Assembly: GCA_934725015.1 (NCBI GenBank)
Contig: CAKVAS010000008.1
Coordinates: 1 to 64,000, forward strand
Reading direction: 5' to 3'
Source: an uncultured Bacteroidales bacterium
GTDB taxonomy: Bacteria; Bacteroidota; Bacteroidia; Bacteroidales; UBA932
DNA length: 64,000 bases
The notes under the pieces were generated by a model. That model had not been told where the DNA came from. It saw nothing but the letters and a program-made list of their open reading frames with translations, and did no database searches. The translations under genes and the position numbers were made by a program. Every line of letters begins with the position of its first letter. The first letter of the stretch is position 1. Positions 7,406 through 16,343 of the stretch are shown here, one piece after another.

Positions 7406-9094
7406 ATGAAAATCAAACATTTATTTCTATCTGTGCTCGCGATGGCTTCAGTAGCCGTCGCCTGCGACAAGGAGAATCAGAACAGCGACAAGCCTTCTCT
7501 GAAGCTTGATCCTGCGACTGTTGAATTTGACGCCGCTGCCGGGACAAAGACTGTAAAGGTCGATGCGAATCAGGCATGGGCAATCGACGGAAACGACTAT
7601 GACTGGGTTACCCTCAGCCAGGAAGAAGGCGACGGAGCGGCCGATGTCGAGATTACCGTACTTGAGAATACCGGTGCTGCGGCAAGAACTGCCAACATTA
7701 CTTTCCGCTGCTCCATTGTTAAGAAGACGCTTAAGATTACCCAAGCCGGTGTCGGCGGCAGCGTCGGAGAGGGAGACGGCACAAAGGAAAAGCCTTATTC
7801 TGCCTCACAGGCGAACACTGTAGCAAGTGCTCTTGATGCAGACGCGTTCTCTGCGACTCCTGTTTATGTCGAGGGTATAGTGGTTTCTTTCAAGGAACCG
7901 GAAAGCACTGTCTCAAAGTACGGCTCTCTGACTATTTATATTTCAGATGATGGCACAACTACTAATCAGTTCTATGTTTATGCACTTAAGGGCGTGAATG
8001 GAGCTGCTTTCACAAGCACGGAGCCGTTTGCAGTCGGTGACAAGGTTGTTGTGTACGGTTATCTCCAGAACTATAAGGGCAACACTCCGGAAATGACCAG
8101 GACATCAGATGGCGTTGCCCCTCAGTTGGTTACAGTTAATGGCAAGGTTCCTGAAGGTACGACTCCAGATCCGACACCAACTCCGTCAGATGCAATCTTC
8201 TCTGAAACTTTTTCTGCAAGTCAGGGCGAGTTCACAATTGAAGATAAAACTCTTCCGGAAGGAGCTGAATATGTTTGGACGTGGGCGAGTGCTCAGTATG
8301 GAATGAAAGCATCTGCCTATATTGGTGGCAAGAATTTGGCTTCAGAAAGCTGGCTTATTTCTCCGGATATTGACCTCACTTCAGAAAAGACCGCGTTCCT
8401 TTCATTTGAACACGCTGCAAATAAGTTCCCAACCAGCAAGAAAGTTGAGGATTTTGTTTCAGTTAAGGTTTCAAAGGATGGAACAAATTGGGATAATCTT
8501 GCTGTTCCGACTTGGCCGAAAGGAAATTCTTGGAATTTTGTGGCGTCAGGAAGTGTTGACCTTAAGGCATATCTTGGTTCAAAAATTAAAATAGCCTTTG
8601 TTTATACTTCTACTGATGGCGAAGGTGGTACTTGGGAAGTGAAGAATGTTCTTGTGAAGGATGAGGCTGATGCTGTGGATCCAGAGGAGCCTTTAGAGGA
8701 CGGTATGATTTCTCTTGTTGTCGATGACATGACTTTTGCAGAAACAACACATGACGGTAAAAAAGGATATACTGGCACATCTAATGGTGTGACTGTGACA
8801 TATTGGCTTGCAGGTGGTTCAACGGATCCAGTTGCGCCGACAGATTTACTTAAGCTTTATAAGAATCATAAGATGGCAATTAAAGCTGATGGCAAGAAAA
8901 TAAAGAAAGTTGTATTTACTTTCGCTAACGCGAGTTATTCAAAAGCATTGACTATTGATTCTGATAATAATGCTGTAGTTAATCCGGACGGTCTTAAGTT
9001 AACCTGGTCCGGTACTGCTTCTGTTGACGAGTTCATTTGCACGGCAGCTGCGGCGCAGGTTCGTATTACAAAGATTGATGTCCTTGCTGAATAA
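7406..9094 (+). CDS. surface lipoprotein with BACON, OB-fold-like and choice-of-anchor-J-like domains
   Basis: A 562-residue lipoprotein with a short signal peptide ending in a lipobox (SVAVAC, Cys20). A BACON domain follows (about 30-115; WVTLSQEEGDG and ARTANITFRCS are typical), then an OB-fold-like segment (about 130-250; YVEGIVVSF, DKVVVYGYLQNY), a Pro/Thr linker, and a jelly-roll region of the choice-of-anchor-J type (about 268-420; SESWLISPDIDLT, KIKIAFVYTS). BACON domains often anchor or bind substrate at the cell surface. The gene opens a rightward series of two secreted nucleases, a TonB receptor and another OB-fold lipoprotein. A substrate-binding role is inferred. From about 8160 onward its sequence is visibly more AT-rich than the neighbouring genes. 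Confidence 0.8.
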   Translation: MKIKHLFLSVLAMASVAVACDKENQNSDKPSLKLDPATVEFDAAAGTKTVKVDANQAWAIDGNDYDWVTLSQEEGDGAADVEITVLENTGAAARTANITFRCSIVKKTLKITQAGVGGSVGEGDGTKEKPYSASQANTVASALDADAFSATPVYVEGIVVSFKEPESTVSKYGSLTIYISDDGTTTNQFYVYALKGVNGAAFTSTEPFAVGDKVVVYGYLQNYKGNTPEMTRTSDGVAPQLVTVNGKVPEGTTPDPTPTPSDAIFSETFSASQGEFTIEDKTLPEGAEYVWTWASAQYGMKASAYIGGKNLASESWLISPDIDLTSEKTAFLSFEHAANKFPTSKKVEDFVSVKVSKDGTNWDNLAVPTWPKGNSWNFVASGSVDLKAYLGSKIKIAFVYTSTDGEGGTWEVKNVLVKDEADAVDPEEPLEDGMISLVVDDMTFAETTHDGKKGYTGTSNGVTVTYWLAGGSTDPVAPTDLLKLYKNHKMAIKADGKKIKKVVFTFANASYSKALTIDSDNNAVVNPDGLKLTWSGTASVDEFICTAAAAQVRITKIDVLAE

Positions 9095-9121
9095 CTTCTG
9101 CATTAGACTGATTTAATTTTA

Positions 9122-9158
9122 TTAAGGGAAACCCGCCGTCAAGGCGGGCTTCCCTTAA
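9122..9158 (+). terminator. hairpin between the BACON lipoprotein and nuclease genes
   Basis: TTAAGGGAA and CCCGCC pair with GGCGGG and TTCCCTTAA around a 5-base loop, with one A/C mismatch. No T-run follows, so it may attenuate or stabilise rather than fully stop transcription. Confidence 0.55.
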
Positions 9159-9180
9159 CTCAAATAAATAAAAACACTTG

Positions 9181-10365
9181 ATGAGAAATATCTTTCGGTT
9201 GTCGGCATTCCTGATGCTGTTGTCTTTCGCCGTGTCCTGCGACCTGCTCGGGGACGGGGAGACTGACGGCATTTCCGTGTCGTTGAGAAATTCTTCTGCG
9301 GGAAAGGCCAAGGGAAGCACCTTTGTCATTGTGAAGGCATCCGGCGAGTGGACGCTGTCCATTGATTTCGGCGAGGCTGAGCCTTGGGCGAATTTCGGGG
9401 CGGAAGGCATTGAGATGACCGTTTCCGGGAGAGGCAACAAGGGCAATGTCATCCTTAACTACGGGCAGAATGCAAGCGGCGCGGAGAGAACGCTCCGCCT
9501 TGTGCTTGCTTCAGGCTCTTCGGAGGTGAGCTGCACCTTCATTCAGGATGCTGTGGAGCCGTCTTCTCCGACGGAAGTCACCAAGGATGGCGGCTACGCC
9601 GACGCAAGTCCGTTCGGATGGCTTGAACTGCCGGAGACCAAGGCAGGCGACGGCTTGAAGTACATCTGGCACAACATGACGGTGAACAGCAGGCAGCAGC
9701 GGAACTACTCCCTCTACTGGAGTCAGGACGACTACCTCTCGATATGGGTGGCCTATCCTCTGAACTCCGGCCTGATAGGCAGTGGAGGCCGCCCCGCGGA
9801 AGATCCGTGGGCATTTGACCCCTTCCTGCCGAGTTCCCTTCAGCCTTCAGTCGTCTATGGGGGATACGGCAGGTCCGGCTATGACCGGGGGCATCAGATA
9901 CCCTCAGCAGACCGCTATATAGGCAACTCGAACGAGCAGACCTTTTATGCCACCAATGTCACGCCTCAGCTCGGCGGGTTCAACCAGAAAATCTGGGTAA
10001 GCCTTGAAAATCAGGTGCGCGACTGGTCCAAGAAGGCCGACACGCTCTATGTCGTCACCGGCTGCATCGTCGGCTCCGGCTGCAAGTCGCTGACCGACAG
10101 GGGAGGACACAGCGTCACGATTCCGTCTTCATACTACAAGGCCATGCTCCGGTACAGTGCTACCTCGGGGTATTCCGGCTGTGCTGTGTGGCTCGATCAT
10201 GTGGCGCGGACGGGCTCTATCACCCGTTCCGACATGATGTCAATCGACGCGCTTGAGGAAAAGCTCGGGATTGACCTGTTCGTGAACCTGCCGAAGAAAG
10301 TCGGCGAGGCAAAGGCGGCCGAGATTGAAGCTAAGGCGCCGTCCGAAAATGTGTGGCCGATTTAG
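9181..10365 (+). CDS. secreted DNA/RNA non-specific endonuclease (NUC1-type) lipoprotein
   Basis: A nuclease of the Serratia/NucA beta-beta-alpha metal family. The catalytic motif DRGHQIPSADR lies at about residue 235, followed by TFYATNVTPQ and the metal-binding region GGFNQKIWVSLE. A signal peptide with lipobox (SFAVSC) puts it on the outer membrane, and an Ig/BACON-like region (about 25-115) precedes the catalytic domain. A TTG at 9178 could extend it by one codon; the ATG at 9181 is the sensible start. Such enzymes cut DNA and RNA without sequence specificity. Beside a second nuclease and a TonB receptor it probably digests extracellular nucleic acid for uptake, although defence against incoming DNA is also possible. 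Confidence 0.9.
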   Translation: MRNIFRLSAFLMLLSFAVSCDLLGDGETDGISVSLRNSSAGKAKGSTFVIVKASGEWTLSIDFGEAEPWANFGAEGIEMTVSGRGNKGNVILNYGQNASGAERTLRLVLASGSSEVSCTFIQDAVEPSSPTEVTKDGGYADASPFGWLELPETKAGDGLKYIWHNMTVNSRQQRNYSLYWSQDDYLSIWVAYPLNSGLIGSGGRPAEDPWAFDPFLPSSLQPSVVYGGYGRSGYDRGHQIPSADRYIGNSNEQTFYATNVTPQLGGFNQKIWVSLENQVRDWSKKADTLYVVTGCIVGSGCKSLTDRGGHSVTIPSSYYKAMLRYSATSGYSGCAVWLDHVARTGSITRSDMMSIDALEEKLGIDLFVNLPKKVGEAKAAEIEAKAPSENVWPI

Positions 10366-10455
10366 ACGGTCGTGCACGCTCGGGAACATTCGGGGACGCT
10401 GACACATAAGTCATTGACACGAAGAACAATAATACACAAACGATAAACATAAGAC

Positions 10456-11526
10456 ATGAAACGCTCACTTCTGATTGCTGCACTCCTGCTCCTGCTGTCG
10501 GTTTCGGCATTCGCGCAGAAGACACAGCAGAACTATGTCATCGGGTTCTACAACCTTGAGAACCTCTTTGACACCTATGACGACCCTGTCAAGAACGACA
10601 ACGAGTTCCTTCCGGAGGGGAAGAACAAGTGGACGCAGGCCAAGTACGAGAAGAAGCTCCACAACCTCGCCACGGTCATCAGGGCCATGGCCGACAACAA
10701 CAGGCGCTGGCATACCATTCTCGGAATTTCCGAGATTGAGAACCGCCTTGTAATCGAGGACCTTGTGAGCCAGCCGGAGATTGCGGCCGCCAACTACGGG
10801 ATTGTCCACTACGACAGCCCCGACCGCCGAGGCGTAGATGTCGCCCTGCTCTACAAGCCGGACCAGTTCACCTGCCTTGACAGCGAGTCCATTCCGTTCG
10901 ACTTCAACTCCGACATCGACTTCTCCGACACGGACACGAGCTATTTCAAGACCCGTGACATCCTGATGGTTCACGGACTCATAGCCGGAGAGCACTTCGC
11001 GTTCTATGTCGCCCATCTCCCCTCTCGTGTAGGAGGAAAGGGAGGCAACCTGCGCAGCCGAGGGGCCGAAATCATCTACAGCCACTCCCGCATGATGGAG
11101 GAGAAATATCCGGGAATCAAGATTGTCGTGATGGGCGACATGAACGACAACCCGACCGACGACTCCATGGCGAAGTACCTCCACGGTCAGGAGAAGCTTG
11201 CGGATGTAACTCCGACCGAGTTCTTCTCGCCATACACGTCCATGCTCAAGGCCGGCTACGGCTCGCTCTGCTATCAGGGAGTGTGGAGCATCTATGACCT
11301 CCAGCTCGTGAACTACAGCCTCGCCTGTGCTCCGGAGGGCGGCCTGAAGATTCAGCCGGTGACGAAGAACCACGGCAAGGAGTACTACGGCGTGGTGTTC
11401 AAGCGCCCGTGGATGACCACCCAGAAGGGACAGTACAAGGGCTATCCGTTCAGGACCTTCTCCAACGGCTCGTTCATCGGAGGATACAGCGACCACTATC
11501 CGACCTACATCGTAATCGGAAAATAA
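10456..11526 (+). CDS. secreted endonuclease/exonuclease/phosphatase (EEP) family enzyme
   Basis: A 356-residue EEP-fold phosphodiesterase with a cleavable signal peptide (VSAFAQ). The family motifs are present: the opening FYNLENLFD, the catalytic glutamate in GISEIENR (about residue 96), the GDMNDNP metal motif (about 232-238) and the final SDHYP near the C-terminus. Relatives cleave nucleic acid or phosphoester substrates; substrate choice cannot be read from the sequence. The sequence between motifs is complete. It lies 90 bases after the non-specific endonuclease and before the TonB receptor, and would act on fragments in the periplasm or at the surface. Confidence 0.88.
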   Translation: MKRSLLIAALLLLLSVSAFAQKTQQNYVIGFYNLENLFDTYDDPVKNDNEFLPEGKNKWTQAKYEKKLHNLATVIRAMADNNRRWHTILGISEIENRLVIEDLVSQPEIAAANYGIVHYDSPDRRGVDVALLYKPDQFTCLDSESIPFDFNSDIDFSDTDTSYFKTRDILMVHGLIAGEHFAFYVAHLPSRVGGKGGNLRSRGAEIIYSHSRMMEEKYPGIKIVVMGDMNDNPTDDSMAKYLHGQEKLADVTPTEFFSPYTSMLKAGYGSLCYQGVWSIYDLQLVNYSLACAPEGGLKIQPVTKNHGKEYYGVVFKRPWMTTQKGQYKGYPFRTFSNGSFIGGYSDHYPTYIVIGK

Positions 11527-11530
11527 GTGG

Positions 11531-11680
11531 CAAAATTGCCTGAAAGGCGGATTGCTGCGTTACGCTCAACTTTTAAATCCTCACAACCATCAGGTTGCTC
11601 CGGTTTAAAAGATTTCGCAAGCCTTGCACTCCATCCTTTTATGCAATTTTGCCTCGATAAGATAATTCGATAAGATAAAC
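11531..11680. repeat. REP-like hairpin element, copy 1
   Basis: About 110 bases in the gap before the TonB receptor match, in inverted orientation, the sequence near 46726-46843. The most conserved core contains CAACC-ATCA-GGTTG (a small stem-loop) flanked by CCTCA and CTCCGG. Around it TTTTAAA and TTTAAAA form an outer stem here, where the other copy has TTTCAAA and TTTGAAA. Confidence 0.7.
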
Positions 11681-11694
11681 TAAAATAGAATGAT

Positions 11695-14600
11695 ATGATG
11701 AAAAAATTTCTTACGGCATTCGCGGCGCTGCTCTGCTCGCTTGCCCTCTTCGCCCAGACGGGAGGAGTCGGCGGCGTGAAGGGAACGGTGGTTAACCGCG
11801 CCGGGCGTGTTCCGGTCCCGAATGCCCACATTACAATCGTGAAGGACGCGCAGGCGGTGTTCGATGACTATTCGCGTGCCGACGGCTCCTTCATTTTCGA
11901 AGGGCTTGAGGACGGGCAGTACCTCATGACCGTTTCGGCGGCCGGTTTCCTCACTTCTCACATCAACCTCACCGTCGAGGGGTATGTGAAGGATCTCATC
12001 TTCGTCTCCCTTGTCGCGGAACAGAGCGTGGCGGACATCGATGACTCGAACTTTGCGGAGTTCGACATGGAGGATTCGGGATATACCGACACTCCTGCCA
12101 TACTTTTCGGGGCCAATGACCCGTACAACAAGATTGTGGGCTACGGGTTCAGCGACGTGCGTTTCAAGAACAGGGGATATGCGAACGAGACGCAGGATGT
12201 TCTCCTCGCCGGCGTGAGGATGAACGACGCTGTCACGGGCTATTCGCCGTTCTCGCTGTGGAGCGGACTGAACGAGGCCATGAGGGCGAAGGAGACCACC
12301 ATAGGCACGGAGACCTCGGACTACAGCTTCGGAGGCTACAACGGCGTCACTAACATACTTGCGAATCCTGCTTCCGTGCGTCCCGGATGGCGTTTCAGCG
12401 TTCTGAGCAACTCGGCTCTCTACCGCCTGCGGCTCATGGGAACCTACGCTTCCGGCGAACTTGACAACGGCTGGTCGTTCGCGGCCAATGTGTCGGCGCG
12501 TCTGGGCGGCAACGACTGGGTGAAGGGAGTCTATTACCGCTCTTTCGCCTACTATCTCGGCGCGGAGAAGAAGTTCCGCGACGAGCATCGCCTCGCGTTC
12601 ATGGCCTTCGCCACTCCGGGGCAGAGAGGGGCGCAGAACGCTTCCACGCAGGAAGTCTATGACCTCATGGGCGATAATATGTACAACTCCAACTGGGGCT
12701 ATCAGAACGGAAAGGTGCGCAACTCCCGCGTGCGCAGCACCCATGAGCCGGTGTTCGTTCTTAAATACACCGCGAACCCTCTCGAAAACCTCGAGGCCGG
12801 CGTGACCCTCCTCTACAGGACGGGAAAGAACGGCTACTCCGCCCTTGACTGGTACGACTCGGCCGACCCGCGCGCTGACTATTACCGCAATCTTCCGAGC
12901 TACTTCTATATGGCGGATGAAAAATGGAACCGGAATGACCTCGACAAGTACATGTACGCGGAGTACGCATGGAAGAACGACGTGAACACTCAGCATCTCG
13001 ACTGGGACCGTCTCTACAACATCAACTACAACGCCGCCGACGGCCGCTCCAAGTATGTTCAGGAAGAGCGTCGTGTGGATCAGAACGACATCAATCTTGC
13101 CGCGACCGTGAAGTGGAACGCCAACAGCTGGTTCACTCTCAACGGCGGTCTGAACGGCAAGATTAACCGTTCCGAGTACTACAAGAAGGTCAAGGACCTG
13201 CTCGGAGGCGAGTACTATCTCAACACCGACAACTTCGCGGAGCGCGACTTCGCCTTCTCCGAGGCCATGATTCAGAACGACCTCGACTATTGGCTCGTGA
13301 ACGGAGAGGCGCAGAAGATTACAAAGGGCGGCAAGTACGGCTATGACTATTACGCCCAGGTGCGTGGCGGCAACGTCTGGGCTGACGGACGCTTCGACCT
13401 CGGCAACTTCAAGGCGAACGTCGGGGGAAAAATCGGAGTCTCATCATTCTGGAGAGAGGGTCTCGTGCGCAAGGGACTCTTCGCCGGACTGGATGACAAC
13501 GGAAATGAAATCGTAGTGAAGGATATAAACGGGAATGACCTTAACCTCTCGAAAAAGGATGAGACGACCGGGGAATATATAACCTCGAAGGGAAAGTCCA
13601 AGGTCTCGACCTTCCTCACCTACGCCGCGAAGGCCCATGCGGAATATGTCCTCACCGGAGGTCACCGCTTCTTCGCGAACGTCGGCTATTTCAACGACGC
13701 CCCGACATTCAACCAGTCGTTCCTTTCTCCGAGGACACGAAACGCCCTGATTCCTAATCTCACGACAATCAAGACCGTGTCCGCCGACATCAACTACCAG
13801 CTCAGCAACAATGGCTACGACCTCCGTCTCACCGGGTTCTACACCAAGATTATGGACCAGTCCGTGATGAAGAGCTTCTACGACGACTCCCAGCACTCGT
13901 TCACCAACTTCGCCATGACCGGCATCGACCAGCGTCACATGGGCGTCGAGCTGGGCTTCAAGATTCCGCTCTTCCTGTCAGGACTCAGCCTTCAGGGTGC
14001 GCTGAGCTGGGGCGAGTACATCTATACATCCACTCCGACCATGTATCAGACCGTGGATAACAGCTCCGAGATTGTCGAGGACTCCTACGGCAAGCCGGTG
14101 ACCTACTGGGCAAGCAGCCCTGTTTATAAGCTCAGGTCTGACGCCGCCGTTCCGAAAAATTCCACAATCGTTCCGGCAGACTGCTTCGAGCAGGACGAGG
14201 ACGGCTACTATGTCGTGGAAAAGATTCAGAAACATCATGTCCCTTCAACCCCGCAGCTTGCGGCGAACCTCGCCCTGAACTACCGGACCCGTTCATACTG
14301 GTTCTTCACTCTCGGAGCGAACATCTATGCCAACTCCTACCTCGACATGAACCCGCTCTACAGGACTCTCAAGGCTGCGGCCGGCCCGGACAACAAGCTC
14401 ACTGCCGAACAGATTGATGCACATTCCGGCAGCTGGCTGCTCAATTCGGATTTTGTCGATGCCGGTCTCACTCCGGGCGAAATCAACTACATGACCTCTC
14501 AGGAGAAGTTTGATCCGGCGGTGGTGATGAACCTGAGTGTGGGCAAGTCTTGGTATATCCGCAGGACCTACAATTTCGGTTTCTCGCTTGAGGTGAAGAA

Positions 14601-14751
14601 TCTCCTTAACGACAGGAACATCAAGACCGGGGGATACGAGCAGACCCGTCTCATCAAGAGCAAGGAGTATGACAACTACTTCAAGTTCGATTCCAAGTAT
14701 TTCTATATGCAGGGAATTAACTATATGTTGAACCTTTATTTCAGATTCTAA
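11695..14751 (+). CDS. TonB-dependent outer-membrane receptor
   Basis: A 1018-residue receptor: signal peptide (LALFAQ), a carboxypeptidase-D-like regulatory domain (about 27-105; KGTVVNRAGRVPVPNAHITI), a plug domain (about 120-240), then a long beta-barrel ending in aromatic residues (MLNLYFRF) as outer-membrane barrels do. The plug lacks the SusC-type signature seen in the other two receptors in this window, and no SusD gene is adjacent, so it is not a SusC homologue. It probably imports a ligand with TonB energy. Position between two secreted nucleases and a DUF5689 lipoprotein suggests nucleotides, nucleosides or oligonucleotides (inference). MKKFL at 11698 is an equally good start. Confidence 0.88.
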   Translation: MMKKFLTAFAALLCSLALFAQTGGVGGVKGTVVNRAGRVPVPNAHITIVKDAQAVFDDYSRADGSFIFEGLEDGQYLMTVSAAGFLTSHINLTVEGYVKDLIFVSLVAEQSVADIDDSNFAEFDMEDSGYTDTPAILFGANDPYNKIVGYGFSDVRFKNRGYANETQDVLLAGVRMNDAVTGYSPFSLWSGLNEAMRAKETTIGTETSDYSFGGYNGVTNILANPASVRPGWRFSVLSNSALYRLRLMGTYASGELDNGWSFAANVSARLGGNDWVKGVYYRSFAYYLGAEKKFRDEHRLAFMAFATPGQRGAQNASTQEVYDLMGDNMYNSNWGYQNGKVRNSRVRSTHEPVFVLKYTANPLENLEAGVTLLYRTGKNGYSALDWYDSADPRADYYRNLPSYFYMADEKWNRNDLDKYMYAEYAWKNDVNTQHLDWDRLYNINYNAADGRSKYVQEERRVDQNDINLAATVKWNANSWFTLNGGLNGKINRSEYYKKVKDLLGGEYYLNTDNFAERDFAFSEAMIQNDLDYWLVNGEAQKITKGGKYGYDYYAQVRGGNVWADGRFDLGNFKANVGGKIGVSSFWREGLVRKGLFAGLDDNGNEIVVKDINGNDLNLSKKDETTGEYITSKGKSKVSTFLTYAAKAHAEYVLTGGHRFFANVGYFNDAPTFNQSFLSPRTRNALIPNLTTIKTVSADINYQLSNNGYDLRLTGFYTKIMDQSVMKSFYDDSQHSFTNFAMTGIDQRHMGVELGFKIPLFLSGLSLQGALSWGEYIYTSTPTMYQTVDNSSEIVEDSYGKPVTYWASSPVYKLRSDAAVPKNSTIVPADCFEQDEDGYYVVEKIQKHHVPSTPQLAANLALNYRTRSYWFFTLGANIYANSYLDMNPLYRTLKAAAGPDNKLTAEQIDAHSGSWLLNSDFVDAGLTPGEINYMTSQEKFDPAVVMNLSVGKSWYIRRTYNFGFSLEVKNLLNDRNIKTGGYEQTRLIKSKEYDNYFKFDSKYFYMQGINYMLNLYFRF

Positions 14752-14756
14752 GGAGG
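14751..14756 (+). promoter_or_regulatory. Shine-Dalgarno AGGAGG that sets the start of the DUF5689 gene
   Basis: AGGAGG overlaps the receptor stop codon. It lies 7 bases before the ATG at 14764 but only 1 base before the ATG at 14758, so 14764 is the probable start. Strong Shine-Dalgarno sites are uncommon in this phylum. Confidence 0.6.
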
Positions 14757-14763
14757 CATGATT

Positions 14764-15882
14764 ATGAAAAAGATAGTTTTGGTCTTAGCGGCGGCTGCCG
14801 CGCTTTTCACGGCCTGCGAGGAATTTCAGCCGGTCTTCACCGGAAAATATCAGGAGCCCGAGGCATACGCTCCGTTTGACCCTTCAGAAGTCCCTGACGA
14901 CGAATTGCTGACCATAAAGGAACTGTCGGCGCGCTTCATCGCGAAGGCGGCCGAGGCCGGCCAGTCAACGGCGCTCAAGACATGGTGCTGGGAAGTCGAT
15001 GAGGACATCTGGGTCAAGGGACGTGTCACCACATCCGACAAGTCCGGAAATTTCTATAAGTCATTCTATATTCAGGACGAGGCGAACGGCCCCGGCCTCG
15101 AAATCAAAATCGGACGCACGAGCCTTCACAATGACTACAAGGTAGGTCAGGAAGTCTATGTCAGCCTTAACGGCCTTGCCGTCGGAGAATACGGCTACAA
15201 GGATGGGAATTACGGCGGACAGGGAACCGTTCAGGTCGGACTCAGGGACCCGAAGCAGGAAAAATACTCCACTTCGTATATGGAGAGTCAGTTCATAATA
15301 GACCAGCATGTGTTCCGCTGCGACGTGAATGACCTTCAGCCGGTCGTTCCGCGCCAGATAACCTCCCTGCCGTCCAAGAACGACTGTCAGGCCACTTCGG
15401 ACGCGGTCGGTGCTCTTGTCACCATAAAGGGACTCAAATACGGCAATGAGGTCTTCGCGCTCCTTTACATCAGCGGCGACGAGGACAATTCGCAGTCTTC
15501 AAACCGCATTTTCCTTTCGGACGACACCTGGGGAATCACGACCTGGGCAATGTCCAAGAGCAAGTTTTCCGAGTATCTTGAGACCGGACTGTGGGATTCG
15601 GCGGCGGTCGGAAATTCCGGCTCGGGCGACACGCGCAAGCTTGCGGACGTCAAGGACCAGCTTCGCAGCAACGCCAACGCCTACTCCGTGAGCCAGTACT
15701 TCACCGGAGCCGGCGGCACTGTTCAGATTCGCACCAGCGGTTATTCCAAGTTCGCCGACCTTGAGATTGACCCGGATGTCCTCAGCGGCAGCAAGGCCAT
15801 CACCGCCACCGGCATACTCACTATGTATCAGGGCGGCGTTCAGCTTGTCCTCCGCGACCAGAACGACATAGTCATAGAGTAG
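14764..15882 (+). CDS. DUF5689-type lipoprotein with OB-fold-like repeats
   Basis: A lipoprotein (ALFTAC lipobox) of about 372 residues in the DUF5689 style. An opening LLTIKELSARFI segment is followed by OB-fold-like strands (DIWVKGRVTTSDKSGNFYKS, VGQEVYVSLNGLAVGEYGY), and a second similar unit closes with TATGILTMYQGGVQLVLRDQ. OB folds often bind nucleic acid or sugars. The gene is 12 bases behind the TonB receptor and translationally linked to it, so the two probably form an outer-membrane receptor/lipoprotein pair. The lipoprotein at the start of the cluster also has an OB-like region. The terminator at 15905 ends the unit. Confidence 0.8.
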   Translation: MKKIVLVLAAAAALFTACEEFQPVFTGKYQEPEAYAPFDPSEVPDDELLTIKELSARFIAKAAEAGQSTALKTWCWEVDEDIWVKGRVTTSDKSGNFYKSFYIQDEANGPGLEIKIGRTSLHNDYKVGQEVYVSLNGLAVGEYGYKDGNYGGQGTVQVGLRDPKQEKYSTSYMESQFIIDQHVFRCDVNDLQPVVPRQITSLPSKNDCQATSDAVGALVTIKGLKYGNEVFALLYISGDEDNSQSSNRIFLSDDTWGITTWAMSKSKFSEYLETGLWDSAAVGNSGSGDTRKLADVKDQLRSNANAYSVSQYFTGAGGTVQIRTSGYSKFADLEIDPDVLSGSKAITATGILTMYQGGVQLVLRDQNDIVIE

Positions 15883-15904
15883 GTTCGGTCAAAGCCGAGA
15901 TTCT

Positions 15905-15946
15905 TCGGGTCGGATGCACATAATTGGCCTCCGACCCGATTTGTTT
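15905..15946 (+). terminator. terminator of the nuclease/TonB-receptor cluster
   Basis: TCGGGTCGGA (15905-15914) pairs perfectly with TCCGACCCGA (15930-15939), followed by TTGTTTTA. Confidence 0.75.
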
Positions 15947-15971
15947 TATTCCAGTGCTTTTTGTATTTTTG
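15940..15971 (+). promoter_or_regulatory. hipBA promoter
   Basis: TTTG at 15940-15943, a 20-base spacer and TATTTTTG at 15964-15971 fit the Bacteroidota consensus. The transcript would start near the first of two direct repeats described separately. Confidence 0.6.
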
Positions 15972-15974
15972 TAT

Positions 15975-16031
15975 CAAGAGATATGATAGTCGCTTTTAAT
16001 CGCGAGAATTGCCAACAAGAGATATAATAGT
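15975..16031 (+). repeat. paired 16-base direct repeats in the hipBA leader
   Basis: CAAGAGATATGATAGT (15975-15990) and CAAGAGATATAATAGT (16016-16031) differ at one base and are 41 bases apart. The second abuts the ATG at 16032. They are good candidates for HipB-like operator sites. Confidence 0.6.
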
Positions 16032-16343
16032 ATGCTTTATTCTTTGTATTCTGAACCAATTGAGTCGGTTATGGCGCAGCTTGCGGAGTCATTTCGGAAA
16101 CGGCGTCTGGAAAAGGGGCTGTCGCGTAAGGCCGTGGCCGGACAGTCGGGAGTTCCCGTTCCGACAATAGCAAGATTCGAGGCGGAGCATAGGATTTCAC
16201 TTGAGTCATACGCTGCGCTCTGCAAGGCTTTGGGATATGCTGAAAGTCTCAAGGCGGTGATGGCCGAGCCCAAATACTCCACGATGTCGGAATTGGAGAC
16301 GATAAATGCTAACCGCAACAGGAAAAGAGGGACGACGAAATGA
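16032..16343 (+). CDS. hipB: XRE-family antitoxin/regulator, HipB-like
   Basis: A 103-residue protein dominated by a Cro/C1-type helix-turn-helix (about 15-75): LAESFRKRRLEKGLSRKAVA, SGVPVPTIARFE, SLESYAALCKALGY. Its stop codon overlaps the start of the HipA-like kinase (ATGA at 16340), the usual antitoxin-first layout. In the HipBA family the antitoxin binds its own operator and holds the kinase inactive; the repeats just upstream are the likely site. A basic C-terminus (NANRNRKRGTTK) may contact HipA or DNA. ATG at 16071 (MAQLAESF) is a possible later start, but 16032 follows the promoter and repeats well. Confidence 0.82.
   Translation: MLYSLYSEPIESVMAQLAESFRKRRLEKGLSRKAVAGQSGVPVPTIARFEAEHRISLESYAALCKALGYAESLKAVMAEPKYSTMSELETINANRNRKRGTTK

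Noticed and set aside
10465..11496. 343-residue minus-strand frame across the EEP gene
   Set aside because: It is antisense to a gene with all EEP motifs; no independent support.
11680..12996. 438-residue minus-strand frame across the TonB receptor gene
   Set aside because: It is antisense to a clear receptor with signal peptide and barrel, and has Val/Arg/His-rich composition typical of reverse-strand shadows.
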